Shown here: in pieces, positions 16,859-26,500 of the stretch
Numbering within the stretch: the stretch's first letter is position 1
Layout of the letters: each line of letters starts with the position of its first letter
From: Bacteroidota bacterium
GTDB lineage: Bacteria > Bacteroidota > Ignavibacteria > SZUA-365
Length of the DNA stretch: 64,000 nucleotides
Assembly: GCA_023432805.1 (NCBI GenBank)
Contig: JAEYUG010000081.1
Location: 1-64,000 of the forward strand
Reading direction: 5' to 3'
Made by a program: the position numbers and the translations under genes
Notes under the pieces: generated by a model
The model's database searches: none
What the model was told of the DNA's origin: nothing
Seen by the model: only the letters and a program-made list of their open reading frames with translations

Positions 16859-17524
16859 GAAACACTCCTGTGCTGATTCCCGTTGCGTGGTCGTTGCCCG
16901 TTGTCCCTTCGTGATCACGAAGCCCCGCCCGTGATCGTGCGGCCCATGCCGCGGTCTCCCTGTCTCGTGCCTGTCCCCACCGGGATAGTCTGCTGATCTG
17001 CCGCCCGCGCGCCCATGGCCTCACTATCGTATCGTTGGTATCGCAGCGCATCCCGATTCATCACCTCTCCCACTTCCGTTTCTCCCGTTTCTCGTTCCAT
17101 CCCCCGTCAGCGCATCCTCCCTGCTTCGTCTCTCCCCGACCTCGATCTCACTCCCGTTCTGCCTCTCCCTCATCCCTTTCCATTGTTCCCGTCTCGTGGT
17201 TGCCTCCCTTTTCTTCTTCCGTCGGGATGCAAACGTACATTCATGAAGCGTGCCATGAAATGCAAACAGGGAGCCATGCACGCACCGGTGCATGCATGAA
17301 ACGAGGGACATCGCCGAATACCCCTGCAAACATTGGGTGAAAGGAGGATGGATGCCCGCGCTGCGCGCGGGGGATGCCCCGACCGCTGTGGAAATCCCGC
17401 ACATCCCCTGTGCCGCAGTGGCACGTCGTCACCCGATCACAGCCGTACACCACAGCGGAAGCCGCCCGCGCCGCCCGTTGCTGCAGAGTTTCGGATCCCG
17501 ATATCCCGTGTCCGCGCGCCGTGG
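16859..17524. other. Non-coding stretch with a polypyrimidine tract and small palindromes
   Basis: No credible gene is seen here; short openings on both strands lack start signals and family features. Three things stand out. Bases 17061-17220 are about 82% C+T on the plus strand (I count 28 purines in 160). An imperfect 20-base palindrome TGCACGCACC/GGTGCATGCA sits at 17277-17296. Bases 17338-17378 resemble the head of the double-hairpin repeat. The segment next to 16858 should hold the promoter of the TPR gene. Confidence 0.6.
17338..17378 (+). repeat. Possible degenerate or partial copy of the double-hairpin repeat
   Basis: TGAAAGGAGGATGGATGCCC matches the first 20 bases of copy A (TGAAAGGAGGGTGGACGTCC) at 17 positions by eye. 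It is followed by a different stem, CCCGCG-CTG-CGCGCGGG. Upstream bases (CCCCTGCAAACATT versus CCCCCTACGCAAGCA) are also somewhat alike. The rest of the element is not present. Confidence 0.4.
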
Positions 17525-19069
17525 TCAGAAGGGAGCGCCGTCGCGACAGCCAACGAGCGAGTCGAGATGCTGCCGGGAAATGGGTCGCAGCGTGTGCACG
17601 ATGAACTTGCCCTCGCCGGCGTTGCGCCGCAACAGGGTCGTGCGAACCATGTTCCAGCGGGAATCGTACGGCACGTAGACGCGCCGGCCGAGCGGCTCCG
17701 TCACGGAAATGATCCGGAAGAACAGGTCCATCTCGAACATCGGCCCCGTGCTCTCCCGCTCGGTCATGACCGAGAAGATGCGTGCTGTCGTGTCGGCGAG
17801 CAGCGCCTCCACACGCGTCGAGTCCCAGTCGTTGATCAGCACCGACGCCCCCGGCGTGCGCGCGGCATACCAGGCATAGCAATCGGCTTCGTCCGACAGT
17901 ACATGTCCGCCGCGCGTATCGGCGACGATCTGTTTCCAGGGACTCGCATACACCGGCATCATGAACGTCGTGTTCGCCTGCCAGTTCCACAGCGAGGGCA
18001 AGGCACAGACTGCGAGGACCACGACGATCGCACGGCGCAGCCAGGTGACGGGCACATGCTCCCACCACATACCGAGCAGGAGGAAGAGCACGGGCAGCGC
18101 GTGCAGCGTGCGCGACGGTGTGTAGATGAAGCTCGTGTGGCGGGAGATGAACGTTGTCAGCAGGGCGGTGAAGGTTACACCGCCAAGCACGAGCAGGAGC
18201 AGGAGTCCGGATCCAGGGGTGGTGAACAGGCGTCCCCGGAGCCGTGGAATCACCAGCACCGGTGCGAGGGCGAGCAGTGTGGCGATCACCCACGGATCGA
18301 TCGGCATGGAGGTTTCCCCGGCGACGAAGGCGTAGAGCGCCCAGAGCATCTTGAGCGGAATCGCTCCGAATCCTCCCCCCAGATCCGCAACGCGTTCGAC
18401 GCCATGCAGTGCGGCGAGCTGTTCGAGCAGCACGAGCACCCATGGCAGGAACGCCACCGCGGTGATGCCGGTCGTGGCCAGATGCCGCAGCAGCAGATCG
18501 CGCCGCACGAACGCGGTATGCACGAGATGCAGCGCGATGACGATCGAGGTCGGATAGTCGGTGAACAGCAGTGCGAGCGAGAGCACGACGCGCCAGACGT
18601 CGAGCGCGCGCGTGGGCTGCTCGAGCCACCGCACGTGCACGAGCGTGAGCGCGGTGGCGAGCGTGGCTGCGAGGGTGTAGTAGCGCAGCATCGGCAGGAA
18701 GAGCCACAGCTCGGGCGCGATGACGAAGAGCAGGAAGAACGCATGCCAGCGCGCGGCGGGCAGCAGCTTCCGCCAGAGGGCGAGGGTCACCCCGATCAGC
18801 AGCATGCCCTGGAGGGCCTGCAGCATCCGCAGCCCGACTTCGCCGTCGTCGGCCAGCAGCATCCATCCCTTCACGAGCAGAAAGTAGAGCGGGGGATGGT
18901 AGTCCGCCGCAAGTGTGGCGAGGAAGGATGCGCCCGTCTGCGCCGAAAACTGGATCGTCATGATCTCGTCGCCCCAGAAGCTCTTGGTAGCGGAAGCCAC
19001 CGCTGCAATGACCAGCGGGGGGAGGATGATGACGAGCGCGTCGAGCAGGCGACGGAGGGATGCGGACAT
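17525..19069 (-). CDS. GT-C-type membrane glycosyltransferase (GT39/ArnT-like)
   Basis: This 514-residue protein has about a dozen hydrophobic helices. The first extracytoplasmic loop contains SFWGDEIMTIQ (Asp33-Glu34), followed by ADYHPPLYFLLVKGW. An acidic pair in loop 1 plus HPPLY is the hallmark of lipid-phosphate-sugar-dependent GT-C enzymes (PMT/ArnT/GT83). The hydrophilic C-terminal domain (ADTRGGHVLSDEADCYAWYAA to the end) would be periplasmic. It probably transfers a sugar from a polyprenyl phosphate donor; donor and acceptor are unknown. An ATG at 19093 (adding MHFFFFPA) is an equally possible start, and neither has a clear ribosome site. It diverges from uvrA. Confidence 0.75.
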   Translation of the reverse strand: MSASLRRLLDALVIILPPLVIAAVASATKSFWGDEIMTIQFSAQTGASFLATLAADYHPPLYFLLVKGWMLLADDGEVGLRMLQALQGMLLIGVTLALWRKLLPAARWHAFFLLFVIAPELWLFLPMLRYYTLAATLATALTLVHVRWLEQPTRALDVWRVVLSLALLFTDYPTSIVIALHLVHTAFVRRDLLLRHLATTGITAVAFLPWVLVLLEQLAALHGVERVADLGGGFGAIPLKMLWALYAFVAGETSMPIDPWVIATLLALAPVLVIPRLRGRLFTTPGSGLLLLLVLGGVTFTALLTTFISRHTSFIYTPSRTLHALPVLFLLLGMWWEHVPVTWLRRAIVVVLAVCALPSLWNWQANTTFMMPVYASPWKQIVADTRGGHVLSDEADCYAWYAARTPGASVLINDWDSTRVEALLADTTARIFSVMTERESTGPMFEMDLFFRIISVTEPLGRRVYVPYDSRWNMVRTTLLRRNAGEGKFIVHTLRPISRQHLDSLVGCRDGAPF

Positions 19070-19141
19070 GGCCGGGAAGAAAAAGAAATGCATGTGAAAA
19101 TACGGCGCGATTTCCCATTTTAGAAAGATTGGAAAAATGGC

Positions 19142-22123
19142 ATGAGACAGGATAATCACAGCACGGAACGTACGAGCATCACGATCAGGGGAGCGCGCGA
19201 GCACAACCTGAAGAATCTGGATCTCGACATCCCGCGCGGACGGCTCGTGGTGATCACGGGACTGTCGGGCTCGGGCAAGTCGAGCCTCGCATTCGACACG
19301 ATCTATGCAGAGGGACAGCGTCGCTACGTCGAATGTCTTTCGGCCTATGCGCGGCAATTCCTCGGCACGATGGAACGACCGGATGTCGACAAGATCGAGG
19401 GACTGAGTCCCGCGATCGCGATCGAGCAGAAGACCGTGAGCCGGAATCCCCGCTCCACGGTCGGCACGGTCACGGAAATCTACGACTACGTGCGTCTGCT
19501 CTTCGCGCGTGCGGGCGTGCAGCACTGTGCGGCCGACGGTGCGATGGTGCAGAAGCAGAGTCTCGATCAGATGACCGACCGCATCATGGCAATGGAGAAG
19601 GGCACGCGCATCGTGATCCTGGCTCCCGTCGTGCGGGGGCGCAAGGGACATTACCGCGAACTGTTCGAGGATGTCGCGCGCAACGGATTCACGCGTGTGC
19701 GTGTCGATGGCGAGCTGCGCGAGATCGAAGCGGAGATGAAGGTCGACCGCTACAAGATCCACAACATCGAGATCGTGGTCGACCGGCTCGTCGTGCAGCC
19801 GGATGCGCGCACGCGGCTGGTGGATTCGCTCGAGATCGCGCTGCGGCGTGGCGACGGGGTGGTGATCATCTCGAGCGATGCGGGCGACATGCTCATGAGT
19901 CAGAAGAACGCATGCCCTGTCTGCGGCGTGAGCTATGATGATCCACAGCCCAACTCGTTCTCATTCAACTCGCCCTTCGGTGCGTGTCACGCCTGCGACG
20001 GACTCGGCGAAACGCGCGACTTCGACATTGATCTCGTGTTGCCCGATCCCTTCAAGTCGCTCAACCAGGAGGCGATCGTTCCCCTCGGCAAGCCGCGCAA
20101 CACGTGGTGGTGGGCGCAAGTGAAGGCCGTCGCCACGCTGTTCGACTTCACGCTCGACACGCCGCTCTGCGACATCTCCGAGCCCGCGATGCAGATGCTG
20201 CTCAACGGCAGCGGCAAGGAAAAGCACAAGATCCCGTACACGCATCCGAACGGACGCAGCTCGATCTACACCCATTCGATCCAGGGCGTGATTCCGGGAC
20301 TGCGGCACTACTACGAAAACACCTCGTCGAACCACATCCGCGAGTGGGCCGAGTCGTTCATGACCGCAGTGCCGTGCACATCGTGCGGTGGCGGTCGACT
20401 GCGTCCCGAGAGCCTCGCCGTGCGTTTCGGAGACCGCTCGATCCACGATGTGTCGACGATGTCGGTCAAGGATGCACTCGCCTTCTTCACGACGCTCGAA
20501 CTCACGCCGCGTCAGCAGGAGATCTCCCGGCAGATTCTCAAGGAGATTACCGCGCGCCTGAGCTTCCTGTCGAATGTCGGTCTCGACTACCTGACGCTGT
20601 CACGCACCGCGCGTTCCCTGTCGGGCGGAGAAGCGCAGCGCATCCGCCTCGCAACGCAGATCGGCACGCAGCTCGTAGGCGTGCTCTACATCCTTGACGA
20701 GCCGTCGATCGGACTCCATCAGCGCGACAATTCACGCCTCATCTCCTCGCTCAAGCAGTTGCGCGATCTCGGCAACTCGGTGATCGTCGTCGAGCATGAC
20801 CGCGAAATGATCGAGAGTGCGGATCATGTGATCGACCTGGGTCCGGGTGCCGGCGAGTTCGGTGGCCGCATCGTTGCCGAAGGCACGCTGCGGGATCTGC
20901 TGGCGTTGACCAACGGAAATGGCAACGGCCTCAGCAACGGCAACAGCCATGGCAGTGGCAGCAGCAACGGCATCAGCAGCAGCAACGGCAGCAGCAACGT
21001 CGACGCGGCACTCACCGCGCACCAGCAGATGGCAGTCAGAATCTCGAGCATGGGGTCGCTCACCGCGGAATACCTGCAGGGCAGACGCAGCATCGCCCTG
21101 CCGGCGGCACGGCGCACGGGCAACGGCAACGTGTTGCGGCTCATCGGCGCGTCGGGACACAACCTGCAGGATGTGACCCTCACGCTGCCGCTGGGAACCT
21201 TCATCTGCGTGACCGGCGTGAGCGGCTCGGGAAAGAGCAGCCTCATCAACGAAACCTTGTACCCGATCCTCGCCCGGAAGTTCTACAAATCGAACCTGTC
21301 GACCCTGCAGTACCGGTCGATCGAGGGACTCGAGCACATCGACAAGGTCATCGACATCGACCAGACCGCGATCGGCCGCACGCCTCGCTCGAACCCCGCC
21401 ACCTACACCGGACTCTTCACCCTGATCCGCGATCTGTACACGAGCCTGCCGGAAGCGAAAATCCGAGGCTATGCTGCGGGACGCTTCAGCTTCAACGTTG
21501 AGGGGGGACGCTGCGACGCATGCTCGGGCGACGGTGTTCGTCGCATCGAGATGAACTTCCTGCCCGACGTCTACGTGCTGTGCGAGGTCTGCAAGGGCCG
21601 TCGCTACAATCGCGAGACGCTCGAGGTGCATTTCCGGGGGAAGTCGATTGCGGACGTCCTCGAGATGCCGATTATCGAAGCGTACGAATTCTTCTCCGAG
21701 ATCCCCCGCATCCAGCGGAAGCTCGAAACCCTCGTGAACGTGGGACTCGGCTACATCCGTCTGGGTCAGCAGGCCACGACGCTCTCGGGTGGCGAGGCTC
21801 AGCGGGTGAAGCTTTCGACCGAACTGTCAAAGATCGGAACGGGCAGCACGCTCTACATTCTTGACGAGCCGACGACGGGTCTGCACTTCGAAGATGTGCG
21901 CATGCTGCTCGATGTGCTGGGGCGATTGGTCGAGAAGGGAAACACCGTCGTCGTGATCGAGCACAATCTCGATGTGATCAAGACTGCCGACTGGGTGATC
22001 GACCTCGGTCCCGATGGCGGTCGCGAAGGTGGTGTGATCGTCGCCGAGGGTACGCCCGAGCAGGTTGCCGAGGTGCAGGAGAGCCACACAGGGCGCTACC
22101 TCCGCGCCGAGCTCGCCCGCTGA
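19142..22123 (+). CDS. uvrA: Excinuclease ABC subunit A with a low-complexity insert
   Basis: This 993-residue UvrA is the damage-recognition ATPase of nucleotide excision repair. It has two ABC modules: Walker A GLSGSGKSSLAF and GVSGSGKSSLIN, signatures LSGGEAQRIRLA and LSGGEAQRVKLS, and Walker B YILDEPSIGLHQRD and YILDEPTTGLHFED. Zinc-binding cysteines occur in CPVCGVSYDD...CHACDGLGE, CTSCGGG and CDACSGDG...CEVCKGRRY. Residues 590-619 are almost entirely Asn, Gly and Ser (TNGNGNG to SSNGSSN), inserted after GEFGGRIVAEGTLRDLLAL at the junction between the two halves. That makes the protein about 50 residues longer than typical UvrA. The ATG at 19142 is close to the first conserved strand. 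Confidence 0.96.
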   Translation: MRQDNHSTERTSITIRGAREHNLKNLDLDIPRGRLVVITGLSGSGKSSLAFDTIYAEGQRRYVECLSAYARQFLGTMERPDVDKIEGLSPAIAIEQKTVSRNPRSTVGTVTEIYDYVRLLFARAGVQHCAADGAMVQKQSLDQMTDRIMAMEKGTRIVILAPVVRGRKGHYRELFEDVARNGFTRVRVDGELREIEAEMKVDRYKIHNIEIVVDRLVVQPDARTRLVDSLEIALRRGDGVVIISSDAGDMLMSQKNACPVCGVSYDDPQPNSFSFNSPFGACHACDGLGETRDFDIDLVLPDPFKSLNQEAIVPLGKPRNTWWWAQVKAVATLFDFTLDTPLCDISEPAMQMLLNGSGKEKHKIPYTHPNGRSSIYTHSIQGVIPGLRHYYENTSSNHIREWAESFMTAVPCTSCGGGRLRPESLAVRFGDRSIHDVSTMSVKDALAFFTTLELTPRQQEISRQILKEITARLSFLSNVGLDYLTLSRTARSLSGGEAQRIRLATQIGTQLVGVLYILDEPSIGLHQRDNSRLISSLKQLRDLGNSVIVVEHDREMIESADHVIDLGPGAGEFGGRIVAEGTLRDLLALTNGNGNGLSNGNSHGSGSSNGISSSNGSSNVDAALTAHQQMAVRISSMGSLTAEYLQGRRSIALPAARRTGNGNVLRLIGASGHNLQDVTLTLPLGTFICVTGVSGSGKSSLINETLYPILARKFYKSNLSTLQYRSIEGLEHIDKVIDIDQTAIGRTPRSNPATYTGLFTLIRDLYTSLPEAKIRGYAAGRFSFNVEGGRCDACSGDGVRRIEMNFLPDVYVLCEVCKGRRYNRETLEVHFRGKSIADVLEMPIIEAYEFFSEIPRIQRKLETLVNVGLGYIRLGQQATTLSGGEAQRVKLSTELSKIGTGSTLYILDEPTTGLHFEDVRMLLDVLGRLVEKGNTVVVIEHNLDVIKTADWVIDLGPDGGREGGVIVAEGTPEQVAEVQESHTGRYLRAELAR

Positions 22124-22130
22124 TCCCCGG

Positions 22131-22207
22131 GAGGACGGACGCCCTCGTCCGTCACAGGAGGACGGACGCCCTCGTCCGTCACAGGAGGACGGACGCCCTC
22201 GTCCGTC
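22131..22207 (+). repeat. Three tandem GACGGACG palindromes, 27-bp period
   Basis: The 20-base palindrome GACGGACG-CCCT-CGTCCGTC occurs at 22134-22153, 22161-22180 and 22188-22207. Units are joined by the 7-base spacer ACAGGAG, giving an exact 27-bp period. The array begins 10 bases after the uvrA stop. Because 27 is a multiple of three, the array is open in several frames and encodes meaningless repeats (GRPRPS on plus, DEGVRPP on minus). It could also act as a weak transcription terminator for uvrA, but no T-run follows. Confidence 0.88.
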
Positions 22208-22273
22208 CAACACCCGTTCACACCGCAACTCCCGGACAAATCACCTGTACAAAGGGGAAATTTTCCCCCGCCA

Positions 22274-22302
22274 TTGCAGACAATCCCCGAGAACATTATT
22301 TT
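22274..22302 (+). promoter_or_regulatory. Candidate promoter of the ferredoxin gene
   Basis: TTGCAG (22274-22279) and TATTTT (22297-22302) are separated by exactly 17 bases, about 58 bases before the ferredoxin ATG, in locally A+T-rich DNA. The match to the general -35/-10 pattern is moderate. Confidence 0.4.
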
Positions 22303-22359
22303 AAGATCGGAATGTACGAAATGGCATTCCGCACCGTCCCACAACAAAAGGTTTTCGAC

Positions 22360-22590
22360 ATGATCGTCATCACCGAAGAATGCATCAACTGCAACGCATG
22401 CATCGACGAGTGTCCGAGCAACGCCATTTACGGAGCCGGCGAAACGTACAAGCTCAACGGCACCGAGATGCCGCCGCTCTCGAGCGACTACACCTTCAGC
22501 GTGCCCGAACTGTGCACGATGTGTGAAGGGTACTCGCCCGAGCCCTCCTGCATGGGTGTGTGTCCGTCGGATGCAGTCATAAACAACTGA
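22360..22590 (+). CDS. 2[4Fe-4S] ferredoxin of the Chlorobium/Allochromatium type
   Basis: This 76-residue electron carrier has two cluster motifs. The first is CINCNACIDECP (CxxCxxCxxxCP). The second is expanded: CTMCEGYSPEPSCMGVCP (CxxCx8CxxxCP). The extra residues between the second and third Cys of cluster II are characteristic of green-sulfur-bacterial and Allochromatium ferredoxins, which have unusually low potentials. The ATG at 22360 is chosen because MIVITEECINC matches the family start; in-frame codons back to 22312 add an unlikely extension. It is monocistronic with its own promoter-like site and a strong terminator. Confidence 0.93.
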   Translation: MIVITEECINCNACIDECPSNAIYGAGETYKLNGTEMPPLSSDYTFSVPELCTMCEGYSPEPSCMGVCPSDAVINN

Positions 22591-22619
22591 CGCACGTTCG
22601 CGATTCCGAGGAGTCGCAG

Positions 22620-22645
22620 CGGGGTCCCGGACGGGACCCCGTTTT
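22620..22645 (+). terminator. Rho-independent terminator of the ferredoxin gene
   Basis: CGGGGTCCCG (22620-22629) and CGGGACCCCG (22632-22641) form a perfect ten-base stem followed by TTTTCATTT. It starts 29 bases after the stop. The stem may also serve the convergent permease gene. Confidence 0.88.
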
Positions 22646-22686
22646 CATTTCCAGCGGTACGCGCAGGGTGTGCGGCTGCCTCCCGC

Positions 22687-23460
22687 TCAGATCAGTCCCG
22701 AACCGAGCAGCACGGCGATCACCACGAGCATGACAGCGACGACACGCTGCACGGCGCGCATGGTGACCTTCGTCATCAGGCGGCTTCCGACGTATGCCCC
22801 GAGAAATGCCGCGAGGGTCGCGGTGACCAGCAGACCGACGTTGGGAGCGAGTGCATCGGAGCGCAGGTGTCCTGCATACATGCCGAGTCGGGTCACATCC
22901 ACCAGACAGGCGATGGTGACGCCGGTGGCGATGAAGGACTCCTTCGTGAGACCTGCATGCATGAGGAAGGCGCTGCGCAATGCACCCTGATGGCCTGAGA
23001 GTCCGCCGAAGAAGCCGCTGAGGAATCCTCCCGCCACGAGATGCCGCCGGTCGACGTGCAGGTGCTCGAGGCGGGGAGTGAGTTCCAGCGCAGCGAAGAC
23101 GATCATCACGACGGCGATGGCGAGCGAGACGGGGCGCAGGTGCCAGATGCCGCCGCCCGCGCTCCACGACGCGATCGGGGCGAGGTCGCTGAGCGTGACG
23201 AGCAGGTAGGCACCGGCGAAGGATGCGGCAATCGCAGGCAGGCCGAAACGCACGAGCACTCCGCGGTCGGTGTGGCGGCCGAGCAGCACGAGCTTGAAGA
23301 GGTTGTTGAGGAAGTGGACGATGGCCGTGAGAGCGATGGCGATGTCCAGCGGGAAGAAGAGCGCGAAGACCGGCATGAGTAGGGTGCCGAGTCCGAAGCC
23401 CGAGAACAGCGTCAGTGCGGAAGCTGCGAGCGCCGCGAGTGCGATGATGACATGGTCCAT
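22687..23460 (-). CDS. TauE/SafE (TSUP) family permease
   Basis: This 257-residue protein has seven to eight hydrophobic helices in two related halves. Each half opens with a small-residue-rich helix: ALTLFSGFGLGTLLMPVFALFFPLDIAIALTAIVHFLNNLFK in the first and VAGGFLSGFFGGLSGHQGALRSAFLMHAG in the second. G.F.GGLSG.QGA.R...L is a recognised TSUP pattern. Members move sulfite, sulfonates or other small sulfur compounds, or unrelated anions; the substrate is not set by sequence. The ATG at 23460 is preferred over one seven codons upstream because it begins right at the first helix. It diverges from the GH3 gene. Confidence 0.85.
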   Translation of the reverse strand: MDHVIIALAALAASALTLFSGFGLGTLLMPVFALFFPLDIAIALTAIVHFLNNLFKLVLLGRHTDRGVLVRFGLPAIAASFAGAYLLVTLSDLAPIASWSAGGGIWHLRPVSLAIAVVMIVFAALELTPRLEHLHVDRRHLVAGGFLSGFFGGLSGHQGALRSAFLMHAGLTKESFIATGVTIACLVDVTRLGMYAGHLRSDALAPNVGLLVTATLAAFLGAYVGSRLMTKVTMRAVQRVVAVMLVVIAVLLGSGLI

Positions 23461-23538
23461 GGTCGGACAATATCGCATCACACCATGAGAATCCCATGAG
23501 GGATCAAGGTGTTCGAGGTGATTGCGTACATTGCGAGA

Positions 23539-26500
23539 ATGACACGAATCTCCGCCTCGCGCGTCACGACCGTCGTGACCCTCGCGTTGTTCGCTGCCGG
23601 GTGCGCAGCACCCGTCGCCGTGCGTGAAACCCGGGTCTCGCCGTCGCCCGCAGTCCTCACCCCCGCACCACTCGTCGAGCCACCACTCGCGACACTTCCG
23701 GCCGACAGCCTACTCGGCAGCTTCGACCACCGCTCCTATCCCCGCGCCGCATCGCGCTGGGTCGACAGCGTCATGGAAACACTCACGCTGCGCGAACGTG
23801 TGGCACAGATGGTGACGGTGTACGCCGTGGCCGACATCCGCGGTCGCGCGCTGCGCGAACTGCGCCGTGATGTGGCCGATCAGCGGGTCGGGGGAGTGAT
23901 CCTCTCGCTTGGCGGAGCGGCACGCGCCTCCCGCCTCGTCACCGCCCTGCAATCCCTCGCAGCGGTTCCGCTCCTCTTCAGTGCGGATTTCGAGAACGGC
24001 GTCGGCATGCGTCTGCGCGGTACGACGAGCTTCCCCTCGATGATGGCCCTCGGCGCGACCGGCGATCCGGATCTCGCCTATGCGATGGGCCGCGCCGTGG
24101 CCGACGAGGCACGCGCAGTCGGCGTGCGACAGAACTACGCACCCGTCGCGGATGTGAACATCAATCCCGCCAATCCCGTCATCAACATCCGCTCTTTCGG
24201 CGAACATCCCGAGCACGTCGCCGCCTTCGCAGAAGCCTACATGCGCGGCCTGCAGGACGGCCGTATGATCGCGACGGCCAAGCACTTCCCCGGCCACGGC
24301 GACACCCACGTCGACTCGCACTCACAGCTGCCGACCCTCGACCACAGCGTCGCCCGCCTCGACAGCATCGAACTCCTGCCCTTCCGCCGCCTCGTCAACG
24401 CAGGCGTGCTCTCGGTCATGACAGGCCACCTCGCCGTACCGTCACTCGACACCAGCAACCGGCCCGCCACGCTCTCGCGCCTCATGGTCGATTCCCTGCT
24501 CCGCGCGCGGCTCGGGTTCCGCGGACTCGTCATCACCGATGCCCTCAACATGAAGGCCGTCACGCGCACGGGCGGTGGCAATGGCGCAGTGTGGAAGGAT
24601 GCCGTGCTGGCCGGAGCCGACGTGCTGCTCATGCCCACCGATGCAGGCGCCTGCATCGACACGATCACGGCCGCCGTCGCACGTGGGGAAATCCCCGTCG
24701 ACGAGATCGACCGGTCCGCCCGCAGAATCCTCAGCTTCAAGGAATGGGCGGGACTCGCATTGCCACAACTGCGCACGACAGGCGCGTCGCCGCTCGCCGA
24801 CACGCTCGATGTGCCGCAGTCTGTCGCTGATTCCCTGGCTGCGCTTGCCGACGCCTACGACGTCATCGCCCTGCCCGACACCGCGGCGCACCGCGCACTC
24901 GCACGCACGATCGCACGGCGATCCATCACCCTTGTGCGCAACGACAGCGCCCGCGTCCCGCTCATGGACGCCGCCGCACGCGCGCAGCGGATCGGCGTGC
25001 TCTGTCTGCTGCAGGGACGCGATGACACCCAGGCGCGTGCCTTCACCTCGCGCGTGCGAGCGTCGCTTCCGATGGGAGCGGCGGTGTACGCCGAACGGAC
25101 GGTGACCGCCGTGCAACGACGGGCGATGCTCGATTCCCTGCGCGGAGCCGATATCCTCGTGATCGCATCCTTCGTGAACGTGCGCAATGGTTCAGGGGAA
25201 ATCAGCGTGAGCGCCGACCAGCAGCTGCTGCTCGAGGACGTGCGCGCGCTCGCGCGGCCGGCGATCGCCTGCGCGCTTGGGAGTCCCTATGTCGCAGCCG
25301 CGACCCCCTGGGCGGAATCCATCCTCTGCGGCTACGGTGCCGACGCTGCGACCACCGCGGCCATGGCCGACGTTCTGACCGGTGCACTTCCGGCGCGTGG
25401 TCGGCTGCCCGTGAGCATCCCCGGCATCGCGACGCAGGGTGTGGCGTTGCGCACGCGCGTGCAGATGGTATCGTCGGTCCAGGCGACACCCGTCGCTGTG
25501 GACGCGCTTGACGCCGCGGGCATCGCCGATGCACGGCTCGCACCGGTCGACAGCCTGATCGAAGCGTCGGTCGCCGCGCACGCCTTCCCGGGCGCACAGC
25601 TGGTCGTCGGCACCCGCGATGGGGTGCTGCACGCCCGCGCCTTCGGTCACCTGACCTATGATTCAGTGGCGGCGCCCGTCACGCTTTCCACCATCTACGA
25701 CATCGCCTCGATGAGCAAGGTCGTCGCGACCACGACGATCGTGATGCGGCTTGTGGAAGAGGGACGCCTCGACCTCGATGCACCCGTCGCGCGCTACGTG
25801 CCCGCGTTCGCGCAGAACGGGAAAGCGGACGTGCGGGTCCGGAATCTGCTGCTGCACAATGCGGGACTCGCCGCCTGGCGTCCTTACTACACGTTCATCC
25901 ATTCCGCCCGCGCGCTGCGCGACACCGTACTCGCCGAGCGCCTCGAGTACATCCCCGGCACGCGAACCGTCTACAGCGACCTCGGCATGATCACCCTCGC
26001 CGAGGTAATCGAGCGCATCACGGGCGAGCGTCTCGACACCCTGGCGCGCCGATGGATCTTCGATCCACTCTCCATGCATGCCACGATGTACACTCCGGCC
26101 GATTCCCTGCGTGCGCGCATCGCGCCCACCGAACTCGACACGATCTGGCGCAGGCGTCTGGTGCATGGCGAAGTGCACGACGAGACGGCGGCGTTGATCG
26201 GAGGCGTGACTGGGCATGCGGGATTGTTCTCGACGGCACCCGATCTTGCGCGCTTCGCGCAGATGATCCTCTCCGGTGGCGCAGTCGACGGGCACCGCAT
26301 CGTCCATGCGGAAACCATCGATCGATTCACCCGGCGTGCGCATCCCGGAACCACGCGCGCGCTGGGGTGGGACACGAAGAGCAGCATGGGGTCGAGCGCC
26401 GGCCGCTACTTCTCCGCGCGCTCGTTCGGTCACACGGGCTTCACCGGCACCTCGATCTGGATCGACCCCGAAACAGGCATCTACGTGCTGCTGCTGACGA

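Noticed and set aside
17333..19123. 596-codon plus-strand open frame opposite the GT-C glycosyltransferase
   Set aside because: The product is a Arg/Glu/Gln-rich mixture without features. The minus strand gives a coherent multi-helix membrane enzyme.
22131..22207. CRISPR array
   Set aside because: There are only three units with identical 7-base spacers and a palindromic core. Real arrays have unique spacers of about 30 bases, and no cas gene is near.
22065..22347. Small proteins with GRPRPS or DEGVRPP repeats
   Set aside because: They arise because the 27-bp repeat keeps frame. They include non-coding palindrome DNA and parts of uvrA, and lack ribosome sites.
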